Positions 1 through 11,042 are shown, counted from the stretch's first letter. The stretch: 64,000 nt of DNA from Paracoccaceae bacterium (GCA_033344815.1 JAWPMR010000001.1:2032136-2096135), one strand, 5' to 3'. A program made the numbers and translations. The notes: generated from the sequence alone by a model not told the origin.

Positions 1-659
<659 letters not shown>

Positions 660-729
660 AATGGCATAGTTAACGATCCCGTCAGCGGCAGGTTTGCCCT
701 GCCTGTTCAGGTCAGGAGACGACCAAAAC

Positions 730-1632
730 ATGGCAAAAGAACAAACAAATGGCAGCGAATATACCGGCCCGGTACGCCGGCTGCTGATTGCTGTTCTTGT
801 TCTTTGTTTATTAAGCACGTTTCTGGTGTGGCGGATCGACAGCCCTCGCGTGGAACGCTTTCGCGCGCAGGTTACGGACCGCTTTGTCCCGGGCCTTGAT
901 TGGGCCATGTCCCCTGTTACCGGCATCATCAACCTGCTCAAGGATTTTCAAAGCTATCAGCGTCTGGCTGAGCAAAACGGCGAGCTGCGTTCCGAATTGC
1001 GCCGTATGCAAGCATGGAAAGAAGCCGCGCTGCAACTTGAGCAGGAAAACGCGCGGTTGCTTGATCTCAACAAGGTGCGTCTGGATCCGCGCCTGACCTA
1101 TATCACCGGGGTTGTTCTGGCTGACAGTGGCTCGCCATTTCGCCAGTCAGTGTTGCTGAACGTTGGCGCACGTGACGGCATTATTGATGGCTGGGCAACG
1201 ATGGATGGGATCGGCGTCGTTGGACGCATTTCCGGCGTAGGCGAAAATACTTCTCGGGTTATCTTGCTGACGGATGCATCCAGTCGCATTCCTGCGCTCA
1301 TTCAACCATCCGGTCAACGTGTAATCGTCTCTGGTGATAACTCTGCGGCACCGCCGATTGAGTTTCTGGAAGACAGTGATGTGGTGCGCCCCGGACACCG
1401 CGTGATCAGTTCAGGCGATGGTGGCGTGTTCCCTGCCGGGCTTCTGATTGGCCAGGTTGCGGCGGACCCGACGGGTAAGCTACGCGTCAGACTGGCAGCC
1501 GATTATCAGCGCCTGGAATTTCTACGCGTGTTGCGACACCATGGCACCGATCCGGTTTCCGATACGGCCAATATTATCGGACCACAATTGCCCCAGCCGC
1601 CAATAGTCGCACAAGAACAGGTCAACCAATGA
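730..1632 (+). CDS. mreC: Rod shape-determining protein MreC
   Basis: Bitopic membrane protein of the elongasome that links MreB to the periplasmic synthases. 300 residues from the ATG at 730, chosen because AGGAG lies at 714-718; an upstream in-frame ATG at 694 lacks such a site. One transmembrane segment (about residues 15-35, LLIAVLVLCLLSTFLVW) is followed by a coiled coil (about 65-100) and the two beta-barrel domains typical of the family. Its stop overlaps the mreD start by 4 bases, indicating translational coupling. Confidence 0.95.
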   Translation: MAKEQTNGSEYTGPVRRLLIAVLVLCLLSTFLVWRIDSPRVERFRAQVTDRFVPGLDWAMSPVTGIINLLKDFQSYQRLAEQNGELRSELRRMQAWKEAALQLEQENARLLDLNKVRLDPRLTYITGVVLADSGSPFRQSVLLNVGARDGIIDGWATMDGIGVVGRISGVGENTSRVILLTDASSRIPALIQPSGQRVIVSGDNSAAPPIEFLEDSDVVRPGHRVISSGDGGVFPAGLLIGQVAADPTGKLRVRLAADYQRLEFLRVLRHHGTDPVSDTANIIGPQLPQPPIVAQEQVNQ

Positions 1633-2168
1633 CGGAACTGCCTCTGACACGGTTGTGGACGATGCGGCTTGGTTTTGCGCTGTTGGTTTGCGTCATTCTG
1701 TTCTTTCACCTGCTGCCTTTACAGACTACGCCGCAGCGCTGGGTCGGCCCTGATCTGCTCCTCGCTTTTGCTTTTGCCTGGTCTTCACGACGTCCCGAAT
1801 ACGTGCCTGCCCTCGCGCTGGCCGGTCTGTTTTTGTTGGCCGACCTCTTAATGCAGCGGCCACCCGGGCTTTGGGCAATGCTCGCCCTGTTGGCATGCGA
1901 ACATCTCAAGGCGCGCGCGCGAGGTCTGCGGGACGCCAACTTTGCCGCAGAGTGGTTGAGTGTTTGTATTTTAATTGCAGCGATCGCCATGGGATATCGC
2001 GTTGTTTTGATGGTCACTGCAGTTGATTTGCCACAGTTTAGCTTGACCCTTTTCGAAACGCTTATGACAATGTTGTTCTACCCTGTGATTGTCCCAGTTA
2101 CGCATGGAATAATGAGAGTACGCAAAGCAACACCAGGCGATCTGGAACCGTCCGGAAGTCGATCATGA
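1629..2168 (+). CDS. mreD: Rod shape-determining protein MreD
   Basis: Polytopic inner-membrane partner of MreC, 179 residues with five to six predicted hydrophobic helices. Sequence conservation in this family is low; the assignment rests on the hydrophobic profile, the length and the position between mreC (4-base ATGA overlap) and mrdA. Confidence 0.88.
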   Translation: MTELPLTRLWTMRLGFALLVCVILFFHLLPLQTTPQRWVGPDLLLAFAFAWSSRRPEYVPALALAGLFLLADLLMQRPPGLWAMLALLACEHLKARARGLRDANFAAEWLSVCILIAAIAMGYRVVLMVTAVDLPQFSLTLFETLMTMLFYPVIVPVTHGIMRVRKATPGDLEPSGSRS

Positions 2169-2200
2169 GCTGGTCCCAGTACGCTTCAGAAGGTTGAAAG

Positions 2201-4144
2201 ATGAAGAAAACGCGCGCTGAAACAGACTTTAGTCACCGCCTTATTTCGCGGCGGGCTGCGTTGTTGGGTGGGGCACAGTTGCTGTTTATCGGGGGCCTTG
2301 CCGCCCGAATGCGGTTTTTGCAGGTCGACCAGGCGGATCAGTTTCGCCTTCTGGCAGAAGAAAACCGGATCAACGTGCGGCTGATCCCACCCTCGCGTGG
2401 CGAAGTTTTTGATCGAAATGGCATCCGTCTGGCGCAAAACGCACCGTCGTATCGTATCGTGATTGTGCGCGAGGATGCGGGCGACACGGACGCTGTTCTG
2501 GACCGCCTGTCAACGATAGTCGCCTTGGATGCGGAAACCCTTGAGCGGACCAAACTGGAGTTGAAACGGTCCCCATCCTTTTTGCCGGTGACGATCGCCG
2601 AGGATGTCAGCTGGGACGATATTAGCCGTGTTTCCGTCAACGCGCCGGCTCTGCCCGGTGTAACGCCAGAAGTCGGGCTCAGCAGAATTTATCCGCAAGG
2701 ATCTGATTTTGCTCATGTCTTGGGATATGTCGGACCAGTATCAGACTATGACCTGGAAAAAATCGATGATCCGGAACCTGTTTTACGCATTCCTCGCTTT
2801 CAGATTGGCAAGGTCGGGGTTGAAACAAAACTGGAACCTATGTTGCGCGGCAAGGCAGGCGCAAAGCGCGTTGAGGTAAACGCAGCAGGTCGGGTGATGC
2901 GCGAATTGGACCGGGTCGAGGGGACTCCCGGGTCAGACTTACAACTCACCATTGATGCCACTTTACAGGGATATGTTCAGGCGCGGTTGAGCGAGGAAAG
3001 CGCCAGCGCGGTTGTCATTGATTGCGACAATGGCGACGTCGTTGCGTGCTCTTCTGCGCCGACCTACGATCCAAATCTCTTTGTGCGCGGTATTTCTGTT
3101 AAGGATTACAACGCACTGACAGGTAATAAATATCGGCCCCTGGCAAGTAAAACCGTACAGGGCCTCTACCCACCGGGCTCAACTTTCAAGATGATGACAG
3201 CCATGGCCGCCCTTGAAGCCGGCATGATTGGCCCCGATGAGACTGTCTATTGCCCCGGTCATCTGACAGTATCGGGGCGGCGCTTCCATTGTTGGAAGCG
3301 TGCGGGGCATGGCTGGGTTGATTTACAGACCTCGTTGAAACGGTCCTGCGACGTCTATTATTATGATCTGGCGGTCAAGATTGGCATTGAGAAAATCTCC
3401 GCCATGGCCAAGCGGTTTGGTTTGGGCGTCAAACACGATGTGCCGATGTCCGCCGTTGCTCAGGGCCTCGCACCGACGATGGACTGGAAATCTTCGACTT
3501 ACGGGCAAAACTGGCGTGTCGGCGACACGGTCAATGTCTCAATTGGGCAAGGATTTATGCTGGCGTCTCCTATGCAACTGGCGATCATGACAGCACGGCT
3601 TGCGACGGGTCGCGCTGTTGAACCAAGGCTGATCAAATCCATTGATGGCGTTGAAACCCCCCAACGGGGTGGCGAGAGCATGGGTATGAACGAGAACAAC
3701 TTGCGCAAAATGCGGCGCGCCATGAACGCGGTGGTCAATGATCGTCGGGGCACTGCGTATGGTTCGCGCATCATCGATGATACCATGCGCATGGCCGGCA
3801 AAACCGGAACCAGCCAGGTGCGCAACATTACGGCCGCTGAACGCCGCGCCGGGGTCATCAGAAACGAGGATCTGCCGTGGGAGCGGAGAGATCATGCACT
3901 GTTTGTTAATTTCGCACCTGTTGAAAATCCTAAATACGCCGTTGCCGTCGTTGTGGAGCATGGTGGTGGTGGGTCGAAAGCCGCCGCGCCGATTGCGCGT
4001 GACATTACTCTTCAGGCGATGGCTGGCGGTGCGCCTCCGCTAGAAGCCTATCCCGCAAAAGATCGCGAAAAAATCGAGTTACAACAGGAAAAACTGCGGG
4101 CCATGCAACCACAGGCGGCGTTTTCAGGGCGGGATCAGGCATGA
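2201..4144 (+). CDS. mrdA: Penicillin-binding protein 2 (peptidoglycan transpeptidase)
   Basis: Class B penicillin-binding protein that crosslinks lateral-wall peptidoglycan together with RodA. 647 residues: a short cytoplasmic tail, one membrane anchor near residues 22-40, a pedestal domain containing PPSRGEVFDRNG, and a transpeptidase domain. The three active-site motifs are visible: STFK near residue 327 (nucleophilic Ser), SCD near 381, and KTGT near 534. The stop overlaps rodA by 4 bases. Target of beta-lactams such as mecillinam in relatives. Confidence 0.96.
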   Translation: MKKTRAETDFSHRLISRRAALLGGAQLLFIGGLAARMRFLQVDQADQFRLLAEENRINVRLIPPSRGEVFDRNGIRLAQNAPSYRIVIVREDAGDTDAVLDRLSTIVALDAETLERTKLELKRSPSFLPVTIAEDVSWDDISRVSVNAPALPGVTPEVGLSRIYPQGSDFAHVLGYVGPVSDYDLEKIDDPEPVLRIPRFQIGKVGVETKLEPMLRGKAGAKRVEVNAAGRVMRELDRVEGTPGSDLQLTIDATLQGYVQARLSEESASAVVIDCDNGDVVACSSAPTYDPNLFVRGISVKDYNALTGNKYRPLASKTVQGLYPPGSTFKMMTAMAALEAGMIGPDETVYCPGHLTVSGRRFHCWKRAGHGWVDLQTSLKRSCDVYYYDLAVKIGIEKISAMAKRFGLGVKHDVPMSAVAQGLAPTMDWKSSTYGQNWRVGDTVNVSIGQGFMLASPMQLAIMTARLATGRAVEPRLIKSIDGVETPQRGGESMGMNENNLRKMRRAMNAVVNDRRGTAYGSRIIDDTMRMAGKTGTSQVRNITAAERRAGVIRNEDLPWERRDHALFVNFAPVENPKYAVAVVVEHGGGGSKAAAPIARDITLQAMAGGAPPLEAYPAKDREKIELQQEKLRAMQPQAAFSGRDQA

Positions 4145-5280
4145 GCTATCTTGAATATGCCGTAAAATCCGCACCTTCGGGTTTGCGCAAGATATTCTAT
4201 CTGAACTGGCCCGTCGCCTTGCTGCTCGCGTCTGTTTCCGGGGCCGGCTTCTTGATGCTTTATTCCGTGGCAGGCGGATCATTCACCCCTTGGGCCGAAC
4301 CGCAGATGAAGCGTTTTGCCATGGGCTTTACTCTGATGATATGCGTCGCGATGGTACCCATCTGGTTCTGGCGCTCGCTGTCCGGCCTCGCGTATTTGGG
4401 CACGCTGGCATTGTTGGTGGCCGTAGAACTGTTTGGAACGGTCGGCATGGGCGCGCAGCGCTGGATTGATCTGGGGTTCATGCGCCTGCAACCATCCGAG
4501 TTGATGAAAATCACACTGGTGATGTTTCTGGCCGCCTACTACGACTGGTTACCAGCAAAACGTACCTCACATCCGTTTTGGGTGCTGTTGCCAGTATTGA
4601 TTATTCTGATCCCCACATTTCTGGTGTTGCGCCAACCTGACCTTGGAACATCAATTCTTTTGCTCGCTGCCGGTGGCGGTCTGATGTTTCTGGCTGGGGT
4701 TCACTGGGCTTATTTCGCTGCGGTCGTCGCCAGCGCAATAGGATTGATCACGACCGTTTTCCAATCTCGCGGGACGCCATGGCAACTCATAAAAGACTAT
4801 CAGTTCCGGCGGATTGATACCTTTCTCGACCCCAGTACCGACCCCCTCGGTGCGGGCTATCACATCACTCAGTCTAAAATCGCACTTGGATCCGGTGGCT
4901 GGACAGGACGCGGATTCATGCAAGGCACGCAAAGCCGATTGAACTTTCTGCCCGAAAAACACACCGATTTTATCTTTACGACTCTGGCCGAAGAGTTCGG
5001 CTTTCTTGGCGGTGTCTGGCTCCTTGGGCTTTATGCGCTCATCATTATCTTTTGCATCTGGTCAGCTCTGATGAACAAGGATCGCTTTTCCTCGCTCCTG
5101 ACTCTCGGCATCGCATTGAATTTCTTTTTATTCTTTGCAGTAAATATGTCGATGGTCATGGGGATGGCACCGGTTGTCGGTGTTCCGCTGCCGCTGGTCA
5201 GCTATGGTGGGTCCGCAATGCTCGTCTTGATGCTGGCTTTTGGGCTCATGCAAAGCGCTCACGTGCATCGACCGAGGTAG
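4141..5280 (+). CDS. rodA: Peptidoglycan glycosyltransferase RodA
   Basis: SEDS-family polymerase that extends glycan strands from lipid II and forms a complex with PBP2. 379 residues with about ten transmembrane helices. Family motifs are present: RQPDLGTSIL, the loop carrying GWTGRGFMQGTQSRLNFLPEKHTDFIF, and the C-terminal GVPLPLVSYGGSAM. Last gene of the shape operon; its start overlaps mrdA. Confidence 0.96.
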   Translation: MSYLEYAVKSAPSGLRKIFYLNWPVALLLASVSGAGFLMLYSVAGGSFTPWAEPQMKRFAMGFTLMICVAMVPIWFWRSLSGLAYLGTLALLVAVELFGTVGMGAQRWIDLGFMRLQPSELMKITLVMFLAAYYDWLPAKRTSHPFWVLLPVLIILIPTFLVLRQPDLGTSILLLAAGGGLMFLAGVHWAYFAAVVASAIGLITTVFQSRGTPWQLIKDYQFRRIDTFLDPSTDPLGAGYHITQSKIALGSGGWTGRGFMQGTQSRLNFLPEKHTDFIFTTLAEEFGFLGGVWLLGLYALIIIFCIWSALMNKDRFSSLLTLGIALNFFLFFAVNMSMVMGMAPVVGVPLPLVSYGGSAMLVLMLAFGLMQSAHVHRPR

Positions 5281-5286
5281 TCTTCA

Positions 5287-6219
5287 ATGTCCATCAAAGT
5301 CTTGTTTGCTGCTCACTCTGAACGGTGGGATATATACAAACCCGCTTTGGAACAGGCCTTTGCCGCCCTTGCGCTGGATGTTCATCTTGCGACTGACATC
5401 CCCTCGAAAGATGTGGACTACATCGTCTACGCGCCCAATTCTCCGCTGCAGGATTTCACGCCATTCACCCGCGCCAAGGCCGTATTGAACCTCTGGGCAG
5501 GTGTCGAGGCCGTCACAAATAACGCAACCCTTAGTATCCCGCTCGCTCGGATGGTGGATCCAGGGATGACAAAGTCCATGTGCGAATGGGTCGCCGGGCA
5601 CGTCATGCGATATCACCTCGGCATGGACCGGCACATTGTGAACCCGGATCAAAAATGGCAGCCTCATACACCACCGTTGGCTTCAGAGCGCTCTGTCTGC
5701 ATTCTGGGCATGGGCGCACTGGGCACAGCCGTTGCCAAGGTTCTTAACGCGCTTCATTTCAAAGTCAGCGGCTGGAGCAGACGCGAGAAAATAGTTGCTG
5801 GCGTGACGATGTATTATGGGGACGACGGATTGAAAGATGCGCTGGCCAATGCCGAGATACTGGTCTTGCTGCTGCCGGATACCAAGGAGACAGCAAACAC
5901 CCTCAACACCGAGAGCCTCGCCCTACTCCCCAAGGGAGCTTTTGTCATCAACCCCGGCCGCGGTCCTCTGATTGATGATCAAGCTCTCCTGGAAGCACTT
6001 GATAACGGACAGGTGGCACAGGCCACTCTGGATGTATTTCGCGTCGAACCCTTGCCGCAGGATCACCCATTCTGGTCCGATCCAAGGGTAACTGTCACGC
6101 CGCATATTGCCGCAGAAACCCGCGAACACACGGCGTCACAGGTTATTGCCGAAAACGTACGGCGGGGAGAGGCTGGCGAAGAATTCTTACACCTCGTGGA
6201 TCGCAAAAGCGGCTATTGA
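5287..6219 (+). CDS. 2-hydroxyacid dehydrogenase, glyoxylate/hydroxypyruvate reductase A type
   Basis: NAD(P)-dependent D-2-hydroxyacid dehydrogenase of 310 residues, most like GhrA, which reduces glyoxylate and hydroxypyruvate. The Rossmann motif GMGALGTAV lies near residue 142; the catalytic Arg (NPGRGPLID), Glu (FRVEPLP) and His (VTPHIAAETR) are all present. It starts 6 bases after rodA and may be read through from it. Its 3' end overlaps the convergent peptidase gene by 7 bases. Substrate is inferred from family only. Confidence 0.85.
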   Translation: MSIKVLFAAHSERWDIYKPALEQAFAALALDVHLATDIPSKDVDYIVYAPNSPLQDFTPFTRAKAVLNLWAGVEAVTNNATLSIPLARMVDPGMTKSMCEWVAGHVMRYHLGMDRHIVNPDQKWQPHTPPLASERSVCILGMGALGTAVAKVLNALHFKVSGWSRREKIVAGVTMYYGDDGLKDALANAEILVLLLPDTKETANTLNTESLALLPKGAFVINPGRGPLIDDQALLEALDNGQVAQATLDVFRVEPLPQDHPFWSDPRVTVTPHIAAETREHTASQVIAENVRRGEAGEEFLHLVDRKSGY

Positions 6220-8225
6220 GCCAGTCCGCGCCCCTTCAACAGCGCCTCGACGCCCGGCAACCGCCCCCTGAAAGCAGTATAAAGCTCAGCCGCATCTCGA
6301 CTGCCGCCCGTGGACAGGATGTGTTCTTCCAGCGCCGCTGCTCGTTCTGGATCAAACGCACCGTTTGCCTCTTCGAAGGCTTCAAACGCATCCGCGTCCA
6401 TGACTTCTGACCACATGTAACTGTAATACCCACTGGAATACCCGTCCCCGGCAAAGACATGTGCAAACTGCGGGGTGGCATGGCGCATGGTGATGGCCGA
6501 CGGCATTCCCACGTCTTTTAATACCTCTTCCTGGCGTGCCATAGGGTCTTTGGCCACTGGCCCGTCATGAAAGGACAGATCGACCAACGCGGAAGCCACA
6601 TATTCTACTGTCTGGAACCCCATATCATAAGTGGCCGCCGCCAGTACTCTTTCCAGCATATCCTGCGGCATTGCGGCCCCGGTTTCCGCATGTGTCGCAA
6701 ATTCGGACAGCACCTCAGGTACTTCCAGCCAATGTTCATAAAGCTGACTTGGCAGTTCCACAAAATCGCGCGCAACCGACGTCCCGGAGATGCTTTCATA
6801 GGTGACGTTTGACAACATCTGGTGCAGGGCGTGACCAAACTCGTGAAACAACGTTCGCGCATCGTCATAAGACAAAAGCGCCGGATCGCCTTTGGCGAAA
6901 TTGCACACATTGATGACGACAGGCGATTGTTTTTCGGGGAATTTCGCCTGCGAGCGCATGGCCGAACACCAAGCCCCGGAACGTTTTGAGCCGCGCGCAA
7001 AGTAATCCCCGATAAAAACGGCCACATGTTCGCCGTTTCGGGTCACTTCCCATGCCCGGCAATCCGGATGGTACAGCGGTACATCCAGCGGTTTGAAAGC
7101 CAGCCCGAAAAGCCGGGTGGCACAGGCAAAGGACGCCTCAATCATCCGGTCGAGCTGGAAGTAAGGCTTAAGCGCTGCTTCATCCAAGTCATGTTCCGCT
7201 ACCCTGCGTTTTTCGGAATAGTACCGCCAATCCCACGGTTCCAACGGGCCATTTACGCCATCTGCCTGCATCATCTTGGTCAGAACCTCAGCATCAGAAT
7301 TGGCTTGGTTTTTCGCAGGCTCCCACACGGCCATCAAGAGATCACGCACGGCTCCAGGCGTCTTGGCCATTTCGGTTTCAAGCTTGTACTCTGCGAAACT
7401 GTCATAACCCAAGAGATGGGCACGCTCTTCGCGCAGAGCCAGCGTCTCGGCTGCAATCGCGCGGTTGTCCGTCTTTCCACCATTGGCGCCTCTTGCTGCC
7501 CATGCTTTAAACGCTTTTTCACGCAGGTCGCGACGGGAGGAGAATTGCAAGAACGGAACAATCAAGGAACGCGACAGGGTCACGACAGGCCCGCCTGCCG
7601 TTTTTTCTTCGCCCGCGTTTCTTGCAGCGTTCACCACAAAGTCTGGCAATCCCTGCAAATCGTCCTCCTCCAACGGCATGAACCAATCACGCTCGTCCGC
7701 CAGCAGATTTTGGGTAAAATCCGTACCCAACACGGCGAGACGCGCTTTGATCTCTTTCATCCGCTGCTCTGGCGCACCATCAAGCGCAGCACCAGCGCGC
7801 ACGAACCCGCGATGTGTCAGCATCAGCACACGCTCTTGCTCGGAGGACAGATTCCATTGGTCTTTTTGGTCCCATACTTCTGCCACTCGGGCGAAAAGCG
7901 CCTTATTCCCGGAAATCTCCGAAAAATGCGCCGCCAACTCAGGTGAAAATTGGCGCTGCAAATCCTCGCGGGCTGGATTGCTATCTGCTCCGGCGACTGT
8001 AAAAAACACGCTAAGGACCTTGTCCAACGCTTTCCCGGCTGCTTCCAATGCTTCGATCGTATTGGCAAAACTTGCAGGCTCTTTTGAGGTGGCAATCGCG
8101 TCAATCTGATCGCGATGTTGTTTAAGCGCATCCTCCATGGCCGGCGCGAAATCGCCGTCGCTGATCAGATCAAACGGCGCGATCTCAAATGGGGTTTTCC
8201 AATCTTGCAGCAACGGGTTGGTCAT
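6213..8225 (-). CDS. M3 family oligopeptidase (Dcp/OpdA-like)
   Basis: Cytoplasmic zinc peptidase of clan MA that degrades oligopeptides. 670 residues from the ATG at 8225, selected for an AGGAG site just upstream; an in-frame codon 18 bases earlier is less likely. The zinc motif HEFGH is at about residues 461-465, with the third ligand in the downstream helix. No signal peptide is seen. Length and sequence fit peptidyl-dipeptidase Dcp and oligopeptidase A; I cannot separate these two by eye. Confidence 0.92.
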   Translation of the reverse strand: MTNPLLQDWKTPFEIAPFDLISDGDFAPAMEDALKQHRDQIDAIATSKEPASFANTIEALEAAGKALDKVLSVFFTVAGADSNPAREDLQRQFSPELAAHFSEISGNKALFARVAEVWDQKDQWNLSSEQERVLMLTHRGFVRAGAALDGAPEQRMKEIKARLAVLGTDFTQNLLADERDWFMPLEEDDLQGLPDFVVNAARNAGEEKTAGGPVVTLSRSLIVPFLQFSSRRDLREKAFKAWAARGANGGKTDNRAIAAETLALREERAHLLGYDSFAEYKLETEMAKTPGAVRDLLMAVWEPAKNQANSDAEVLTKMMQADGVNGPLEPWDWRYYSEKRRVAEHDLDEAALKPYFQLDRMIEASFACATRLFGLAFKPLDVPLYHPDCRAWEVTRNGEHVAVFIGDYFARGSKRSGAWCSAMRSQAKFPEKQSPVVINVCNFAKGDPALLSYDDARTLFHEFGHALHQMLSNVTYESISGTSVARDFVELPSQLYEHWLEVPEVLSEFATHAETGAAMPQDMLERVLAAATYDMGFQTVEYVASALVDLSFHDGPVAKDPMARQEEVLKDVGMPSAITMRHATPQFAHVFAGDGYSSGYYSYMWSEVMDADAFEAFEEANGAFDPERAAALEEHILSTGGSRDAAELYTAFRGRLPGVEALLKGRGLAQ

Positions 8226-8311
8226 AGCGGCTCTCCTTTGCATGACAAGCTAGGTTTGCACCGGGGGATGCACAACCGCCGGTGGCACGACAAATAGCAT
8301 TTTTATCCCGA

Positions 8312-9373
8312 TCAACTGGCTTCCGCGCGCGCCTGACCACATGTCGCGCAATCGGGTCGACGCGCAATGGAAATTGTACGGCTCTCCCCATAAAGCGCGT
8401 CGTATATGACCATTTGGCCGCGCAAGACTTGACCCGCACCTGTGATGATCTTGATCGCTTCAGCGGCCATCATCGCCCCGATCACACCCGGAAGCGGGCT
8501 CAAGACCCCAGCTTCTGCGCAGGACGGTGCAAGTTCAGGAGCAGGCGCTTGTGGGAAAATGCACCGGTAACAGGGCGCACCGGATTCAGGATCAAAGACG
8601 CTCAGCTGCCCTTCCCATTGGCTCAGAGCGCCGGAAATCAGAGGCATGCTTTGCGCTGTTGCGACTTTATTGACCAGATAGCGCGTTTCGAAATTATCTG
8701 TCCCATCCAAGACCAGATCATATTCTGAAAACAAATCATCTGCGATATCCTCGCTCAACCGGCGATGATAGGGGCGCACATCCACATAAGGGTTTTGCGC
8801 GAGCATTTCAGATTGCGCCGAGAAAACCTTGGGCATGCCGATCGCTTGGTCTTTGTGAATGACCTGACGGGCGAGATTGGCATTCTCGACGACATCATCG
8901 TCAATAACACCGATCTGACCAACGCCTGCGGCCGCGAGATATTGTAAGGCTGGCGCGCCCAAGCCTCCCGCACCAATGATCAGAACCCTTGCTTCTTTAA
9001 GTTTTTTTTGTCCCGGTCCGCCAATTTCACGCAGCACGATATGTCGGGCGTATCGGTTGAGTTCGGCATCGCTGAAACCCGATCTAGGGGTTTCCTGCGT
9101 CTCTGCTTCTTCTTTGCGCGCAGCACGCCTGCGCAAAGCCAACAAGCCGCGCCGATAAGAGAAAATGAGGGCAGCAAATCCACCAAGTAGTAGCCAAGGC
9201 GCGGGACTTTCACCTGTCGCCAATCGCAAAGGAGTTCCAGCAGGCAAGGTGAACTGGATGATCAATACACCGACATAGAACACGCCAATCGCCGTTGCGC
9301 GTGTTGCGCGGGGAACTCCCATGAAACCGCCCAACCCCCAGACAGCTGCCGCCAAGATGACAACCAACAGCAT
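8312..9373 (-). CDS. ThiF/MoeB/HesA-family adenylyltransferase with N-terminal membrane segment
   Basis: E1-like enzyme that adenylates the C-terminus of a small sulfur carrier (MoaD- or ThiS-like). 353 residues. The catalytic part begins about residue 100 (RYARHIVLREIGGPGQ) with the ATP loop GAGGLGAP, and two zinc CxxC pairs (CYRC and CATC). Unlike E. coli MoeB the first 85 residues hold two to three hydrophobic stretches (for example LLLVVILAAAVWGLGGF-like and APWLLLGGFAALIF), suggesting membrane tethering. The start overlaps the dut stop by one base. Confidence 0.9.
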   Translation of the reverse strand: MLLVVILAAAVWGLGGFMGVPRATRATAIGVFYVGVLIIQFTLPAGTPLRLATGESPAPWLLLGGFAALIFSYRRGLLALRRRAARKEEAETQETPRSGFSDAELNRYARHIVLREIGGPGQKKLKEARVLIIGAGGLGAPALQYLAAAGVGQIGVIDDDVVENANLARQVIHKDQAIGMPKVFSAQSEMLAQNPYVDVRPYHRRLSEDIADDLFSEYDLVLDGTDNFETRYLVNKVATAQSMPLISGALSQWEGQLSVFDPESGAPCYRCIFPQAPAPELAPSCAEAGVLSPLPGVIGAMMAAEAIKIITGAGQVLRGQMVIYDALYGESRTISIARRPDCATCGQARAEAS

Positions 9374-9825
9374 CAGGTTTTCCCGGTCGAGCCAAACCCG
9401 GCGGCGCCACGGTCTGTTTCGCTCAGGCGCTCGGCATACGCGAAATCTGCCTGCAGCACGGGCGCGAGAACCAGCTGAGCAATCCGCATGCCATGCGTCA
9501 CTTCGAATGCGTCTCGCCCCGCATTTATGACAATGACTCCCACGGGGCCACGGTAATCGCTGTCAATTGTGCCGGGGCTGTTCACCAGCATGAGCCCGTG
9601 TTTGAGTGCCAATCCAGAACGCGGGCGCACTTGCATTTCATACCCCAAAGGGATCTCCATCTTCAGACCTGTCGGGATCAATGCGCGCTCCCCGGGCGCA
9701 ATCGTCAAGGCACCGCAGGGTAGATTTGCCCGGACATCCGCGCCCGCAGCGCCCGACGTCTGATAAAGGGGCAAGTCTACCGTTTGATCGGCATTCTGTG
9801 CCCATGTCAGTTTGATCTGAACCAA
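9373..9825 (-). CDS. dut: Deoxyuridine 5'-triphosphate nucleotidohydrolase
   Basis: Trimeric dUTPase that hydrolyses dUTP to dUMP and keeps uracil out of DNA. The five motifs are visible: [42 protein letters not shown] and [10 protein letters not shown] at the C-terminus. I prefer the TTG start at 9825 (150 residues, AAGGGG upstream, N-terminus VQIKLTW as in relatives); a TTG at 9852 would give 159. It follows coaBC closely, the coaBC-dut pairing seen in many proteobacteria. Confidence 0.95.
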   Translation of the reverse strand: MVQIKLTWAQNADQTVDLPLYQTSGAAGADVRANLPCGALTIAPGERALIPTGLKMEIPLGYEMQVRPRSGLALKHGLMLVNSPGTIDSDYRGPVGVIVINAGRDAFEVTHGMRIAQLVLAPVLQADFAYAERLSETDRGAAGFGSTGKT

Positions 9826-9848
9826 TCTGTTGCCCCTTGGCCTGCGTT

Positions 9849-11042
9849 TCAAGTTAAGGATTGTACGATGCGGTCCGCCAATCTTTCGGCGACCTCTGCC
9901 TTGGTCATTTTGGGCCAGTTCTCCGAACCATTGTCATCGATCACAGTCACAGTGTTCTCGCTGCCCCCCATAACGCCGCTTGATACGGACACATCATTAG
10001 CAACAATCCAATCGCACCCTTTACGGTCCCTTTTGGCAGTTGCGTTCCTGATGACATCGTGCGTTTCCGCTGCAAAACCAATCACCAGTTGCGGACGGTT
10101 GGTTTCTGCCTGTGCCACCTGTTGCAAGATATCCGGGTTTTCGGTGAATTCCAGGTGCGGCACCCCTTCTTTGGACTTTTTCAGTTTGTGATCAACCGCC
10201 CCGGTCACACGCCAATCGGCCACCGCCGCTGCGAACACGCCTGCGTCAACTGGCAAGCTCGCCTCTACGGCCTTCAGCATCTCCTGTGCAGTTTGCACAT
10301 TGATGACCTCCACGTCTTGCGGCGGTGGAACATCGGCAGGACCGCTCACAAACACCACATGCGCGCCCTGTGCCGCAAGGGCGCGCGCAATGGCTGTACC
10401 CTGTGCGCCAGAGGATCTGTTGGCGATGTATCGGACCGGATCGATTGGTTCATGGGTAGGCCCGGACGTGACCAGAATACGTTTTCCATTCAGTGGCCCA
10501 TTCACCAGGCGTGACTCAATCGCGGCGACGATTTCCAGCGGCTCGGCCATGCGCCCCGGTCCAAATTCACCACAGGCCATGTCTCCTTCATTTGGCCCAA
10601 TCAGAAAGACCCCGTCTTTTTCGAGTTTCGTAAGGTTGCGCCGCGTCGCGGCATGTTCCCACATGCGCACGTTCATTGCCGGCGCGATCAAGACAGGCGT
10701 GTCCGTCGCCAATAGCAATGTACTGGCAAGATCATTTGCAAAACCACCCGCCATTTTTGCCATCAGGTCGGCCGTGGCGGGCGCGACCACGACCAAATCA
10801 GCCACGCGGCTGAGCTGAATATGACCCATTTCTGCTTCATCTGTGAGGTCGAATAAATCCCGGTAAACCTTGGCTCCAGCCAAAGCAGACACCGATAACG
10901 GCGTCACAAATTCTTCGCCCGCCTTCGTCAAAACCGGTGTGACCGAAGCTCCTCGCTCGCGCAGACGACGGATCAGATCAAGTGACTTGAACGCGGCAAT
11001 ACCACCACCGATGATCAGCAAAATATGTTTTCCAGTCAGCAT
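9849..11042 (-). CDS. coaBC: Bifunctional phosphopantothenoylcysteine decarboxylase/synthetase
   Basis: Catalyses two steps of coenzyme A synthesis: ligation of cysteine to 4'-phosphopantothenate (CoaB) and FMN-dependent decarboxylation (CoaC). 397 residues from the ATG at 11042 ([14 protein letters not shown]). The CoaC half carries the catalytic His in [18 protein letters not shown] and the PAMNVRMW motif; the CoaB half begins near residue 190 with [16 protein letters not shown] and NRSSG. In-frame codons upstream are not supported by a ribosome site. Confidence 0.95.
   Translation of the reverse strand: MLTGKHILLIIGGGIAAFKSLDLIRRLRERGASVTPVLTKAGEEFVTPLSVSALAGAKVYRDLFDLTDEAEMGHIQLSRVADLVVVAPATADLMAKMAGGFANDLASTLLLATDTPVLIAPAMNVRMWEHAATRRNLTKLEKDGVFLIGPNEGDMACGEFGPGRMAEPLEIVAAIESRLVNGPLNGKRILVTSGPTHEPIDPVRYIANRSSGAQGTAIARALAAQGAHVVFVSGPADVPPPQDVEVINVQTAQEMLKAVEASLPVDAGVFAAAVADWRVTGAVDHKLKKSKEGVPHLEFTENPDILQQVAQAETNRPQLVIGFAAETHDVIRNATAKRDRKGCDWIVANDVSVSSGVMGGSENTVTVIDDNGSENWPKMTKAEVAERLADRIVQSLT

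Noticed and set aside
7026-7946. 306-codon plus-strand frame opposite the M3 peptidase
   Set aside because: Antisense shadow of a gene with an intact zinc motif; the translation is low-complexity in Arg/His/Phe and shows no domain.
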